Shown: positions 11,841 through 23,134 of the stretch, piece after piece | How the letters are laid out: every line of letters starts with the position of its first letter | Numbering within the stretch: position 1 is the first letter of the stretch | Source of the DNA: Mytilus edulis | Taxonomy: Eukaryota > Mollusca > Bivalvia > Mytilida > Mytilidae | NCBI RefSeq assembly: GCF_963676685.1 | Contig: NC_092345.1 | Span: forward strand, 26,931,585 to 26,995,584 | Reading direction: 5' to 3' | Length of the DNA stretch: 64,000 nt | Notes under the pieces: model-generated | The model's input: only the letters and a program-made list of their open reading frames with translations | Databases searched by the model: none | Told to the model about the DNA's origin: nothing | Position numbers and translations under genes: made by a program

Positions 11841-14066
11841 GACATGAAAAATTTAATAACTGCAGGAAACTGCATCAACTGATTCAATTACCATTCGCTA
11901 CATGTCAATTTTCATGCATACAAAAACAAGATAAAGAAATGCATTAGATGAGATATGGTAAAGAGATTTCCTCTTGGCGTTATCACTCAAAATACACTGA
12001 AGCGTGAAAGAAAATTGATGTTTGTAGGCAAGGAGCCTGCTAAACGAACTTGTAACATCGTTTTACGAATAAAAATAACAGTAATCTTGACAAAGATCCT
12101 ACAGTAAGCATGCAGTGTTATTCCAGCTTAGAATGCCATGTGATGATTAATAAGATTGAAGTATTTCAAACTTAAATACCATGGAAACTAATTTCAAGGA
12201 ATATCACATTTCAATCGTAATTTGTATTTGAAGAATTACACGCTGAGATCACAAATTAGATAAAATTCTGCACCTCTAGACGAGTTTATATTTTTTTCTT
12301 TAAATATTCTGAGTATATTACTTTTGATGAATGGACTTGCAAATTTATTGTAATCTTTGTTGAAAGGTAAGTTACTTAATTACGTTTGTACGGTATTCAT
12401 CATTTTCGTTTTTTGAAATAATTCTAAAGACATTGATAGTATAAATTAATTTGCTTGAATTGATTTAATGATTAATTATTTAAGGTTTCTCTTTTGTCTT
12501 ATTATTTTTATGACTGAATAAAAAAAACAAAAAAAAATTGGTTTGGTTTAGGAATTAATGTTTTCTTTTTTTCTGGTTTATTAATTTGTTTATTCAATTC
12601 TAAATTATTTTGTTAATTTCATTTTTGGCTCTTTTTTCATAATGTTCGTGTTGTGAATTTTTTTCTGTAATTATTTCTTGTTTTTTTGGGCGTTTCATTT
12701 TCCTTTTTTCCATTCTTTTTTTCTTTGTGTGGAGTATTTCAATGTAAAAATGTACATAAAAGACAGGAATATATTTTTAAATTTCATTATAGCGTTAAGA
12801 TACTGTGTTTGTTTATATTGTTTAATTAACTGACTGGTGTCTTGCTTCAAGACCACTTAAGAAAATCAGATAATATTAATGGAATACATCACCCGGGAGT
12901 AATAAAAAGATCTTACTTCATCATTAAGGTTATCTTTTATTATATACTATAATACTTATAATTATCAATGGCATGTTTCTGGAAATAAAATATATGAAAG
13001 CTATTTTTACCGCATATTCAGTTAGAGTTGTAGAAAATGATGACTCTATTTATTTAGAATTATTTATTTCAACATATTCAAAACAATTCTTGTCATCATC
13101 TTCTTGTTATTGCATAGAGCAAAAATTTCTAATATAATCCAGTATCAGGAGTCTGGACAATCTAAAAAGCATAAAATACTGAAATAAAAAGGTCAACCGT
13201 CTCGGACATGGGTCATTTATGTACTGAGCTGATCCAAGTGAACGGTAATGCAACAATTCTAAATGATGCTTGAGATAGAGCCTAGGTAACAAATATTAAA
13301 ATTTGTTGCAACGTTTCGGAAGCTGAATATTTCAGAGTCTGAATAATATACTCAGCATATTTCTCAATAATTCCATAAAATCATCACAAAGTATTCAGCG
13401 CCAAACATTGATGTAGAACAAACAATTTTTGGACACTATACTAACATAGAATAAATCTGACATGGAAGTGTTTTACTAGTAATACATGTACTTCCATGCT
13501 TAAATCGACTGTGATTTTCTGAAACATATTACCAAAGGACAAATATTCCAAAGACAATACATACCTTAGCTTCGTTTATAATTTTGATTCTTTATTTCAT
13601 TAAAACTAAATTGTTTGGTCTTTTAGACGTTTACTGCGGTGTTTCATGTTGCGGAAAAATACACACTCATGTACAATTTTGATCTTAAAGTGCGCATATT
13701 TGTTATACGGTGAATTTTAGTAAAAAATAGGCGGAATATACCAAAGAAACATTTAAGAAATTCATAGTAAATATTAAAAAGAATTTGTTTTTAATAGCCT
13801 AGTTGTGAGATGAATGACCCAGTTGTGAAATAAATTAAAGGAATATAATCGTTTAACTTCTGTGAACAGATGAACGGAAGCAACCGAATGGCATTTTTAA
13901 TTGTTAACCTTCTAAACGAATGTATGTGTTTTTCCTGTCTTTTACTTGTAGCGGTTTTAATCATGGCCTGTCAAATATGTGTTTACAATAAATCGACTAC
14001 AGTGAACTAAAAAAGAGCCGATAATTTGTTAATAAAGGTGCATTTTTCAAGTCCAATCAACTTGAA
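11841..14066. other. AT-rich stretch, no gene recognised
   Basis: No exon is supported. T-rich low-complexity sequence lies at 12280-12760. A short inverted pair (CATGGAAGT / ACTTCCATG) lies at 13461-13499. Confidence 0.45.
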
Positions 14067-14655
14067 ACTTCAAAGTTTCAAAGTTTATTAAAGAAAACTC
14101 AGCCGCAGAAAACTGCGTAACAGGAGCATATTATACACAATATTAATTACAACATAGTTCATAATACAAACAGGATACATTTTTAAATTATACAGCTTCA
14201 GAAATAATTTTGTGTTTATTACAGTTTTAAATTAGACAAGCATCTTTATACCTTTTGAATAAAAATTGACAGCTTAGACAGCACATTACTATTACAATAT
14301 TTAAGCATGCCAAGTACCTTTTTTTCATTTGGATATTTTAAATAATAAGGAGGTATAAACTTCCCCCTTAAATCCTTAACTTCACAATTGGTACATTTAC
14401 ATATATAGTGGTATACATCCCCAAGACCAGCTTTACAAAGAGAACAAATTCTCTCATTTCGTGGTACATTTCTCAATCTTCCTGTTTCGATGGGAAACTT
14501 TGTATTCACATTTATTGCATAACGCATGTTGCGAAATATTCTTCGTATTTTCACAAAAAGTCGCGTTCTTGTCGGCATTGAAATTTTGAGATTGAAATGA
14601 GAATTTTGAAAATTCCTCAATTGTTCATTGATCTGAGAACGAAAAAGACGTTATT
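14067..14655 (-). pseudogene. 5'-truncated LINE: reverse transcriptase C-terminus
   Basis: The minus-strand frame ending at 14246 encodes the tail of a non-LTR retrotransposon polyprotein. The segment RLRNVPRNERICSLC is followed by a zinc-knuckle-like pattern (CSLC, then H and C in YHYICKC), and the protein ends about 60 residues later. The same signature (RYKNVPRDQRLCKL) lies at the end of the LINE at 58735-60420, so the two belong to one clade. Everything upstream, including the catalytic core, is missing. The 3' untranslated part reaches about 14067 in a short repeated 'caaagtttcaaagttt' motif. It is a dead 5'-truncated copy. Confidence 0.75.
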
Positions 14656-15142
14656 TCGTTGACATAAATCGAAACCAGGCTTTCATATAAATGCATTAAG
14701 ACAATTTCATGGTTTGCAGTAAAAGTAACACGGGAAAGCAATTACAAATGTTTGCTACTACTACCAATTGTTATTTGTTTTTAAATAGTATCATAACATC
14801 TTGTTTGTATCAATCTTATTGAAATATTATATATCTCAGATTTCGTTCTGCTCGCGTGTTACGGTTGATCTGAATTTTAATCAGATTGGTTTATTATTGA
14901 CCACAGAACCAGAGTATTATTTCGGGTTAGAAACAAATGCACTCTATGTCTCTAACAAATCTGACCACTGATTGACCATATGGCAGATTATTTAATTCGT
15001 TATGAAGATTTATTTGGCAAATAGACAATATTAACCTTTTCCTTATCTGATACAAAATTCCTATTAGATATAACTGGCATACTTATCATAGTAAAGATAT
15101 AAGGCTGGTCTTATCTTTAAGAACATCTATTTTGAGAAATTC
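14656..15142. other. No gene recognised
   Basis: AT-rich spacer between the truncated LINE and the TIR element. Confidence 0.4.
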
Positions 15143-17123
15143 TTTATGCCCGTGTCACACTGTCCCGATTTTTATATACGATGGACACCCGAATGCGAAA
15201 ATTGTAAGTTCGTTCGAAGTTGGTCCCGATCTCGTTAAAATACCAAAAAGTGACCGAAGCAAGTACGATAAATAACGAAGTCTATACGATGGTGCCGAAA
15301 TTATATACGATAGCAAAAGATGGACATACGAAGGTTAACCGAAGACGGGTATTTAAGCTTCATATCTCAGCCGAAGCCTACACGATGGATCACGAAGGCT
15401 AAACGATGGATTACAAAGGCTAAAAGATGGATTACGATGATGGTGCGATGGCCATACGATGTCTCAAAGATACGAACAGAATTTCGACAACATATCGTTT
15501 CTGTACAAGTCTGCCATGCATGGCGGGAAATCGATCTTTTTGTCTAATTCTTATAAAACTTAGTTTATTATCCTCTCGGCTTCTACGTGTAAGTTGCGTG
15601 TAGATGAAATTGTTATGGGCACTCTAGAACCAAAATGATCAAAACTTTGTATGGTGTTACTCGTTAAGAATATCTTAAGCGCTATTGACTTTAAAGTCCA
15701 AAGGTTAAGGTCACAGTGACAGTTGTAATGCAAGGCAATATCACCCTTGTGGACACTCTAAAACCAATATGCTTCAAAAGATTTTAACCACATTTGGTAT
15801 ATTGTTCCTCCTTGGTAATGATCTGACATTTTTTACGTTCAAGGCCAAAGGTCAAGGTCATGCAGATGGACTTGTTTTTTCTCCTTGAAATAGCATAATA
15901 CACAGGAAATTGGTTGCTCATTTTTTTACCTGATGGTTCTAAAGACAATATTAAAGGTATTTCCAGTTACTGAATGTTTTGGTTGATTTCTAAAAAAATA
16001 GTTTATGTATATATGCATATTCAATTTACCATTTTCTGCATGTATCATATACAAATATAGTGTCCATATTTGTCCCCAATATGTTACATACGAGGGGATG
16101 CCACGCTCGGCATTGCCTTGTTTGAACTGTAAAATGTGTGCACTAGTCTGAATAATCACCCATAATTATGCCCATGTTTACTGATCTATCTTAAAGGTAA
16201 GGTAATGGGTTCGTTGATCCCTTTTATTCAAAAAGAGCTCTTTCCAGGAGAATATCATAATAATATAGACAAAAGGAAGGATGTGGGGAAAGCAACAAAT
16301 GCGGCAAAATATGACATATAGAAAACAAAATGGTTATGGAGTAAACATTCGTGTGACAACAACTCAGACGATACCTAAAAAATTAGAATAATGAAGAAAA
16401 AGTTGGTTTCCCTATATACGTGTACCTGCAGTGTTGGTGTACGAGGCGCGTTTATGATTTTCATTATGTTACTTGATATGAAAAATTGACAAAAAATAAT
16501 ATTTTTCTTGTAAAAGTAAATCCTGAGCCTGTAATAGCTGCTCTTCTTGTTCCATTTGAATTAATAGAAACAACGCTGTCGCCTTTCTTGTTCTCATAGA
16601 ATCATTATGTATTTTAGCGCGAAAATTAACTTATATTTAGCTGGATTTATTGCCGTCGTAGTTCCATCTTGTCGCCTTCGTACTTTTATTCGATGGCAAC
16701 ACGACTGGATTACGAGGTCTTCACGCAGTCGTGTTGCCATCGTAAGACCTTCGGGTATCTTCGTGATTCATTCGTGTAGACATCGTAATGTCAAAACTGC
16801 CGGATGGAAACGATGGAAACACGAATGCAATACGATGTGCAAAGATGCATTCCCGGTGACATTACGATGGTGAGGATGGTGAACCGAACTCAATACGAAC
16901 CCTTAACATCGGACGCACCTTCGGGGATTTTTTAACATGTTAAAAAATTTAGAACCCTTCCCGAAGTTGTCCCCGAAGGCTAGAAAAAGTGGCCGATGGT
17001 TAAAGATGGTTAAAGATGGCACTACGAATAGCCCGATCTGGATACGATCAGTCCCGATTTTGAAAATTTCCATTATCGTGTTGCCATCGGCGTAAAAATC
17101 GGGACAGTGTGACGCGGGCATAA
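15143..17123. mobile_element. ~2-kb element with long terminal inverted repeats
   Basis: The left end reads TTTATGCCCGTGTCACACTG and then TCCCGATTTTTA. The right end at about 17086-17123 is its inverted form with few changes. Both subterminal zones carry many variants of 'acgatgg' and 'acgaaggct' in opposite orientations, a common architecture in cut-and-paste elements. The middle (about 15610-15870) holds a different repeat with 'aaggtcaaggtcatgc'. No transposase frame was found, so it is probably non-autonomous. A perfect hairpin lies at 16691-16742. Confidence 0.7.
16691..16742. repeat. Perfect 17-bp inverted repeat
   Basis: CGATGGCAACACGACTG (16691-16707) is exactly inverted at 16726-16742 with an 18-base loop, inside the right half of the 15.1-17.1 kb element. 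Confidence 0.8.
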
Positions 17124-18416
17124 ACGTTTATGATAAATTCACAACTGAGAACTTTGACTATGATAAAGACTTAAAATATTCATAGTAATGTCAGCCAAAC
17201 TTGGGTTTTGGAGTGCCTAATGCAAGTTTTTTTTTTTACTCTTTTGATTTTGATGCTCCTAGTTATATTGTGTACCCAAATTGTTAACCTCGCGCACACC
17301 TGGGGTTTACCGTATATATTTTAATAGTGGACAAACACAATACACAATAGATCTAGAGATAAAATGCCCCAAAAAATAAAGAATATAGAATAGACTGTTC
17401 ATGAAAAAAGAAGAGAATAATTGGGGGTGAAAGATAGTTAAAAAATTATATGAAAGAGAAATAACGAAACAAATTTAAAAAAAAATCCAGCCCGTATATA
17501 AACGAAAAAAGAAAAAAAAATACCCAAAAGAAACAATCAACAAAACTAACACTTTATAGATTTTATGCGTCCGATGCGCAAGAACTCCCAAAGCCTAAAC
17601 AGTTGAGAAGGTATTTGACAAAAAACACAAAAATATAATAGCCATATTATCTCCAAGTATCAAAATATAAAAAAAAAATCCGTATAATTGCCAATAAGAC
17701 AAATGTCCACTTTGCATGAGGACTTGGAATCTTAGTTTCAAAATAATTTATCAATTGAGAAACGAGCAAAATAAAGAAAATTATGTTGCAAATCATGTCA
17801 GAAACGAAGTATCAACTAATGAACTGATAAACATTTCAATGGGAAGAGGATATTGAACATCATTATGAGCGTCCTTGATGCACAAAAAAAAATCTATAAT
17901 TATTATTTTAAAATGCTTCGCTTAACGCGGACCTTAAAGAGGACCCAAAAGGATTTGTAACATATACGCAGTTACTTTTCATTACAGAAGCAGGATAGCA
18001 GAAGGCTTTGTTTGTTTATACCGAACTATTAAAGCAAAAACTATTAGAATATTTGATTAATAATAATTGGTCGATTACCAGATAATAAAATGATACTTTC
18101 TATATCGGAACACAACAAAGATTTCACGTACACCAAAAACAATGTCCGGAATGCAATCCCATCATATAGTTTCAGAAGCTTTTGCAAATAGATTTTATAT
18201 TTCTGGAAGTGTGTACGTATATTGAATATTGACAAAATAATAACCAAGCAACTACTGGGTTTGTTACTTCAACTTTTTGATCACCTGGCTAAAGTTGTTT
18301 CGTTAGTTTTCTCAAGTATAAAAATATTAGCCTTTTTATAAATTGGCATTTTAACAAAGGCCTTTTAATTTTATTTGTTTTGGGAAAATATTCTCTTATT
18401 ATCATCATATCATTTT
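17124..18416. other. AT-rich stretch, no gene recognised
   Basis: A-rich and T-rich runs, no supported exon. The few ORFs are low complexity. Confidence 0.45.
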
Positions 18417-18474
18417 TATACGACCGCAAATTTTGAAAAAATTTTCGTCGTATATTGCTATCACGTTGGCGTCT

Positions 18475-18515
<41 letters not shown>

Positions 18516-20532
18516 CGGCGTCCGAATACTTTTAGTTTTCGCACTCTAACTTTAGTAAAAGTGAATAGAAATCTATGAAATTTTAACACAAGGTTTATGA
18601 CCATAAAAGGAAGGTTGGTATTGATTTTGGGAGTTTTGGTCCCAACATTTTAGGAATAAGGGGCCAAAAAGGGCCCAAATAAGCATTTTCTTGGTTTTCG
18701 CACCATAACTTTAGTTTAAGTTAATAGAAATCTATGAAATTTTGACACAAGGTTTATGACCACAAAAGAAAGATTGGGATTGATTTTGGGAGTTTTGGTT
18801 TCAATAGTTTAGGAATAAGGGGCCAATAAAGGGCCCAAATAAGCATTTTTCTTGGTTTTTGCACAATAACCTTAGGTTAAGTAAATGGAAATCTATGAAA
18901 TTTAAACACAATGTTTATGACCACAAAAGGAAGGTTGGTATTTATTTTGGGAGTTTAGGACCCAACAGATTAGGAATTAGGGGCCAAAAAGGGACCCAAA
19001 TAAGCATTTTTCTTGGTTTTCGCACTATAATGTTAGTATAAGTAAATACAAATCTATGAAATTTAAACACAAGGCTTATGACCATAAAAGGAAGGTTGGT
19101 ATTGATTTTGGGAGTTTTGGTCCCAACAGTTTAGGAAAAAGGGGCCCAAAGGGTCCAAAATTAAACTTTGTTTGATTTCATCAAAATTGAATAATTGGGG
19201 TTCTTTGATATGCCGAATCTAACTGTATATGTAGATTCTCAACTTTTGGTCCCGTTTTCAAATTGGTCTACATTAAGGTCCAAAGGGTCCAAAATTAAAC
19301 TTAGTTTGATTTTGACAAAAAATGAATCGGTTGGGTTCTTTGATATGTTGAATCTAAAAATGTACTTAGATTCTTGATTATTGAAGTTTTTTTGGTCCAG
19401 TTTTCAAATTGGTCTACATTAAGGTCCAAAGGGTCCAAAATTAAACTTTGTTTGATTTCATAAAAAATTGAATCCTTGGGGTTCTTTGATATGCCAAATC
19501 TAACTGTGTATGTAGATTCTTCATTTTTGGTCCTGTTTTCAAATTTCAAATTCTACATTAAAGTCCAAAGGGTCCAAAATTAAACTAAGTTTGATTTTAA
19601 CAAAAATTGAATTCTTGGGCCTCTTTGATATGCTGAATCTAAACATGTACTTAGATTTTTGATTATGGGCCCAGTTTTCAAGTTGGTCCAAATCAGGATC
19701 TAAAATTATTATATTAAGTATTGTGCAATAGCAAGTCTTTTCAATTGCACAGTATTGTGCAATGGCAAGAAATATCTAATTGCACAATATTGTGAAATAG
19801 CAAATTTTTTTTTAATTAGAGTTATCTTTCTTTGTCCAGAATAGTAAGCAAGAAATATCCTATTTGTGCAATAGCAAGAATTTTTTTTAATTGGAGTTAT
19901 CTTTCTTTGTCCAGAATCAACTTAAATCTTTGTTATATACAATATACAATGTATATACACTTTTTACTACCAACTGATAAATTTAAATAATCTTTACCAT
20001 TCAGTGATAACAAGCAGTTTTTTTACATCTTAATATTTTATGATGTATTTAAATGAGTAGTTATTGTTGCAAACTCCATTAGAAATTTGAATTGATATCA
20101 GTTTTGAAAAAGGGAAACGGGGATGTGAAAAAAAAGGGGGGGGGGGTTAAATTTTTCTCATTTCAGATTTCATAAATAAAAAAAAATTTCTTCAAACATT
20201 TTTTTGAGAGGATTAATATTCAACAGCATAGTGATTTGCTCAAAGGCAAAAAAAACCTTTTAAGTTCATTAGACCACATTCATTCTGTGTCAGAAACCTA
20301 TGCTGTGTCAACTATTTAATTTTAGATTTAAAAAGTTTGAAGAAGAAATCTTTAATTGATTTGTAAAATCTTGGCATTTGTTTTGTGTAAAAAAAAACCA
20401 TGTAATGTCAAAAATTTGATCACAATCCAAATTCAGAGCTGTATCATGCTTGAATGTTTTGTCCATACTTGCCCCAACTGTTCAGGGTTCGACCTCTGCG
20501 GTCGTATAAAGCTGCGCCCTGCGGAGCACCTG
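18417..20532 (+). mobile_element. Composite repeat with TATACGACCGCA ends and internal tandem units
   Basis: TATACGACCGCA at 18417-18428 is exactly inverted at 20497-20508. Next to the left end is a CGT microsatellite (about 18476-18516). Then come about four diverged units of ~170 bp containing 'tttatgaccacaaaaggaag' and 'ggggccaaaaagggcccaaa', then four units of ~130 bp around 'ggttctttgatatgccgaat', then 'gtgcaatagcaag' motifs. The end block 'actgttcagggttcgacctc' is followed by 'gcgccctgcggagcacctgg'. Related pieces lie at 50272-50700 and, reversed, at 51380-52226. No protein is encoded. It lies immediately upstream of the glycosyltransferase exon. Confidence 0.75.
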
Positions 20533-20611
20533 GTTAATATATTTTATCTTTAGATACAGATTTAGCATTGTTTATTTATAAATTGACTTGCAACTTATTT
20601 CAAAATTTCCT

Positions 20612-20617
20612 TTTCAG
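20612..20617 (+). promoter_or_regulatory. Predicted splice acceptor before GT31 start codon
   Basis: A pyrimidine-rich tract ends 'ccttttcag' one base before the ATG at 20619. This suggests a non-coding 5' exon further upstream, with the whole coding region in the second exon. Confidence 0.55.
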
Positions 20618-20618
20618 A

Positions 20619-21614
20619 ATGTGGCGAATACATCGAAAGAAAAATAATGTATGCATAACAATATTAACATGCGTATGTTTAGGAAATTTATTGCTCTACA
20701 TAGCCTTTACCAATCTGCGGGCGGAATATATAAAGATAAAACATCACTCTGATGGGCGGATACAGACTAAACTAAACGTAAAAGAAACAGAGGATGGCGA
20801 GGAACATGAAAGATACATTGTTAACGAACCATTTAAGTGTAATCAACGAAATGTGGAGCTAATCATCGTTGTTTGCTCAAGTCTCGATCATTTCAAACAA
20901 AGAAAAGCAATTCGAGAGACGTGGGGAAAAAGTGCAAAAAATGAAAGTTTCAAATTAGTATTTTTAGTAGGAACATGGTTACAGAGTCGGTTTTCGAAAA
21001 TAAATAATATCTTTTCAAAAGAAATTTCAACGTATAGAGATATAGTACAAGGTGATTTTATCGATTCGTATCAAAATTTAACTTTGAAATCTATATACAT
21101 GTTGCATTGGGTAAAGACCTATTGCAGCCATGCTAATTTTTTGTTGAAAACAGACGATGATATGTATATAAACATTCCAAATTTGTTTCGAGCACTTAGG
21201 AAACAGATTTTAACGAAATTCCTAATGGGCAATTTAATCACAGGAGCTAAACCAGTGCAAGATAAAAGCTCAAAATGGTATACACCGAAAAATACATTCC
21301 CGGAAGTTTACTATCCGCCATATTTGTCAGGAACTTCATACGTCATTTCCAATACCGTTTTATCAGAACTTTATAATGCTACGAAATCATCAAAATACTT
21401 TTGGTTGGAGGATGTTTTTATAACTGGTGTTTGTGCCAAAGTTGCGGGAATATTTCAAATTCACCGGAATGACATGACATTCAATACACCAGAACCATTT
21501 GGTTGTTCATTAAAATCATTAATATCGGGACATAAAATTAAATGGCAAACCATGTACTCAGTTCATCAGGAAGTTATATACGATAATAGCAGCGTATGTA
21601 ATAAGTCTAAATAA
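20619..21614 (+). CDS. Beta-1,3-galactosyl/N-acetylglucosaminyltransferase-like (GT31)
   Basis: A complete 331-residue type II membrane protein of family GT31, which adds galactose or GlcNAc in beta-1,3 linkage to glycans in the Golgi. Seen: a short basic cytosolic head, a hydrophobic anchor at about residues 9-30, then the luminal domain. Family motifs occur in order: RKAIRETWG (95-103), FLVGT (115-119), DIVQGDFIDSYQNLTLKS (141-158), the metal/nucleotide-sugar motif TDDDMY (178-183), PPYLSGTSYVIS (233-244) and FWLEDVFITGVCA (261-273). Four N-glycosylation sequons are visible. The length is normal for the family. I chose the ATG at 20619 because the upstream in-frame codons have no ATG and a splice acceptor sits at 20612-20617. 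An AATAAA overlaps the stop (21610-21615). The exact donor and acceptor sugars cannot be read from sequence. Confidence 0.93.
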   Translation: MWRIHRKKNNVCITILTCVCLGNLLLYIAFTNLRAEYIKIKHHSDGRIQTKLNVKETEDGEEHERYIVNEPFKCNQRNVELIIVVCSSLDHFKQRKAIRETWGKSAKNESFKLVFLVGTWLQSRFSKINNIFSKEISTYRDIVQGDFIDSYQNLTLKSIYMLHWVKTYCSHANFLLKTDDDMYINIPNLFRALRKQILTKFLMGNLITGAKPVQDKSSKWYTPKNTFPEVYYPPYLSGTSYVISNTVLSELYNATKSSKYFWLEDVFITGVCAKVAGIFQIHRNDMTFNTPEPFGCSLKSLISGHKIKWQTMYSVHQEVIYDNSSVCNKSK

Positions 21615-21615
21615 A
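21610..21615 (+). terminator. Candidate polyadenylation signal
   Basis: AATAAA overlaps the TAA stop of the GT31 gene. It is followed by an A-rich stretch, so it may be a real signal or chance. Confidence 0.35.
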
Positions 21616-21751
21616 AAATATAATATACTACATTATCTTGCCATCAATAACCATTCAGCTGAAAGTGTCGATTACCAGTTAAATTATTGTAAAAGAAGAT
21701 GTATGTTACTTTCAAATCTATTATATACTCTAAAAGTACACGATCGTGACA

Positions 21752-21960
21752 GTGAAGTTTTGGGAATGAAAGAGGGGCGAAACATATCAGAGGGACAGTT
21801 AAACTCATAGATCGAAAGTAAACTAACAATGCCATGGCTAAAAAGAAAAAGACAAACAAACAAGTAATACTACATAAGACACAACATAGAAAACTAAAAA
21901 GTAAGCAACACGAACCCCTCCAAAAACATTGGAAAATTATGGAAAATCTTGATGAGCAAT
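21752..21960 (-). repeat. R3 dispersed repeat copy
   Basis: Reverse R3: 'gaaagaggggcgaaacatat', 'acaatgccatggctaaaaag', 'cataagacacaacatagaaa', 'caacacgaacccctccaaa'. Confidence 0.85.
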
Positions 21961-22429
21961 ATACGAAAGGTCTACTAGTACTAGAAAACAAGTTCTAATG
22001 AAGAAAACAAATACTTAATTCCTTGCGCCAAGAATTTTTATTTGGTTAACAGTCCTGCTAAGAATGCAAAAGAGGAAGATATATGACTCGCTATCATAAC
22101 CAAACATGCTCTGAAGAAAGTAAAGCTTTTCTTAGGGAGTTGAATATCCGTTTCTGTTGAAAAAGTACAAAAATGCCCATTCAAAGTTTATATACAGATA
22201 AATAAGACATACTGATTACGGGGCAATTAAAAGAAAGACACACACCACCAGGGTGAAAAGAAACAAAAACTACAAACAAGTTTCACTAATAAGAACAGCT
22301 ACCAGGAATTAACTTAAATTATTTAACTTTAAAATGCCCGTGTCGATGCATTGATTCAGATGACAAGACAGGGGACTAGAAATTCACCATCAATGATGCC
22401 GGCAAAGGGGTAGTGTCACTAGATTTCCC
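21961..22429. other. No gene recognised
   Basis: Intergenic sequence without supported exons. Confidence 0.4.
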
Positions 22430-22735
22430 GATTTTCGCCTTTTAAGCGAGAGTCTCCTCAAGTTCTTTAGCGGGTTACTGCTCACAATGAAGCTATTAAA
22501 CTATGAGTTCCAAATGGTGAAGTTAAAATATATAACCCTTCGTAAATGTTATGGACGCAATGGTTATGAGTATCAAGATATTGTATATATATAGCCATCA
22601 CGAGTTGGTTGACCGTTACGGAATATCCGTTTCACAGATGATACCGAATATATGACCTACCTTCCAGGAGTCTCCTCTCAAAACGGGAGGGTTGGCAGGT
22701 ATGTAGTGAACAAAAATCGAGTCTTAGAAAAACAG
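22430..22735 (+). repeat. R3 5' part with coding relic
   Basis: It shares 'gggttactgctcacaatgaa', 'cccttcgtaaatgtta' and 'cacgagttggttgaccgtta' with 24770-25035. The block at about 22595-22645 translates as HHELVDRYGISVSQM, a conserved-looking peptide that suggests R3 descends from the 3' end of a coding retroelement. No full frame survives. Confidence 0.65.
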
Positions 22736-23134
22736 TCATTTTGGTGCCCAGCGTCTGTTGAAAGCGCATAAGACTTCTCAAGAATTGTCAAAACAAAGAT
22801 AACTACATATCGCCATTTTATCGATTTAATAGTCGTGTCCAATAATAAAGCTAACTGTAATACTTGTTAATTAACCCTATTGATATTAGTAATTGGATGT
22901 ATGAGTTTTGCAGATCCATGCTACTAGTTAATTAGAGACTGGTACGAAAGTATTTCACGGTACGAGACTCTATAAATGAAGCTTAGCAATATGTTTTGAG
23001 AACGTGAATCGATGGTAGTATGACAAATACAAGAGAATGCATTTGAATTGTCTAGAACGATTTTATTTAGCTATTTCACCTACTAGTACTTTTATTGTAA
23101 AGCATAATACATCTGTACCTCACACATTTTCAAT

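Noticed and set aside
16607-16873. 88-codon frame rich in Arg and Trp
   Set aside because: It lies inside the hairpin-rich subterminal zone of the 15.1-17.1 kb element. Its composition follows the 'acgatgg' motif.
19195-19549. Short frames on both strands
   Set aside because: They come from the ~130-bp tandem units of the composite repeat.
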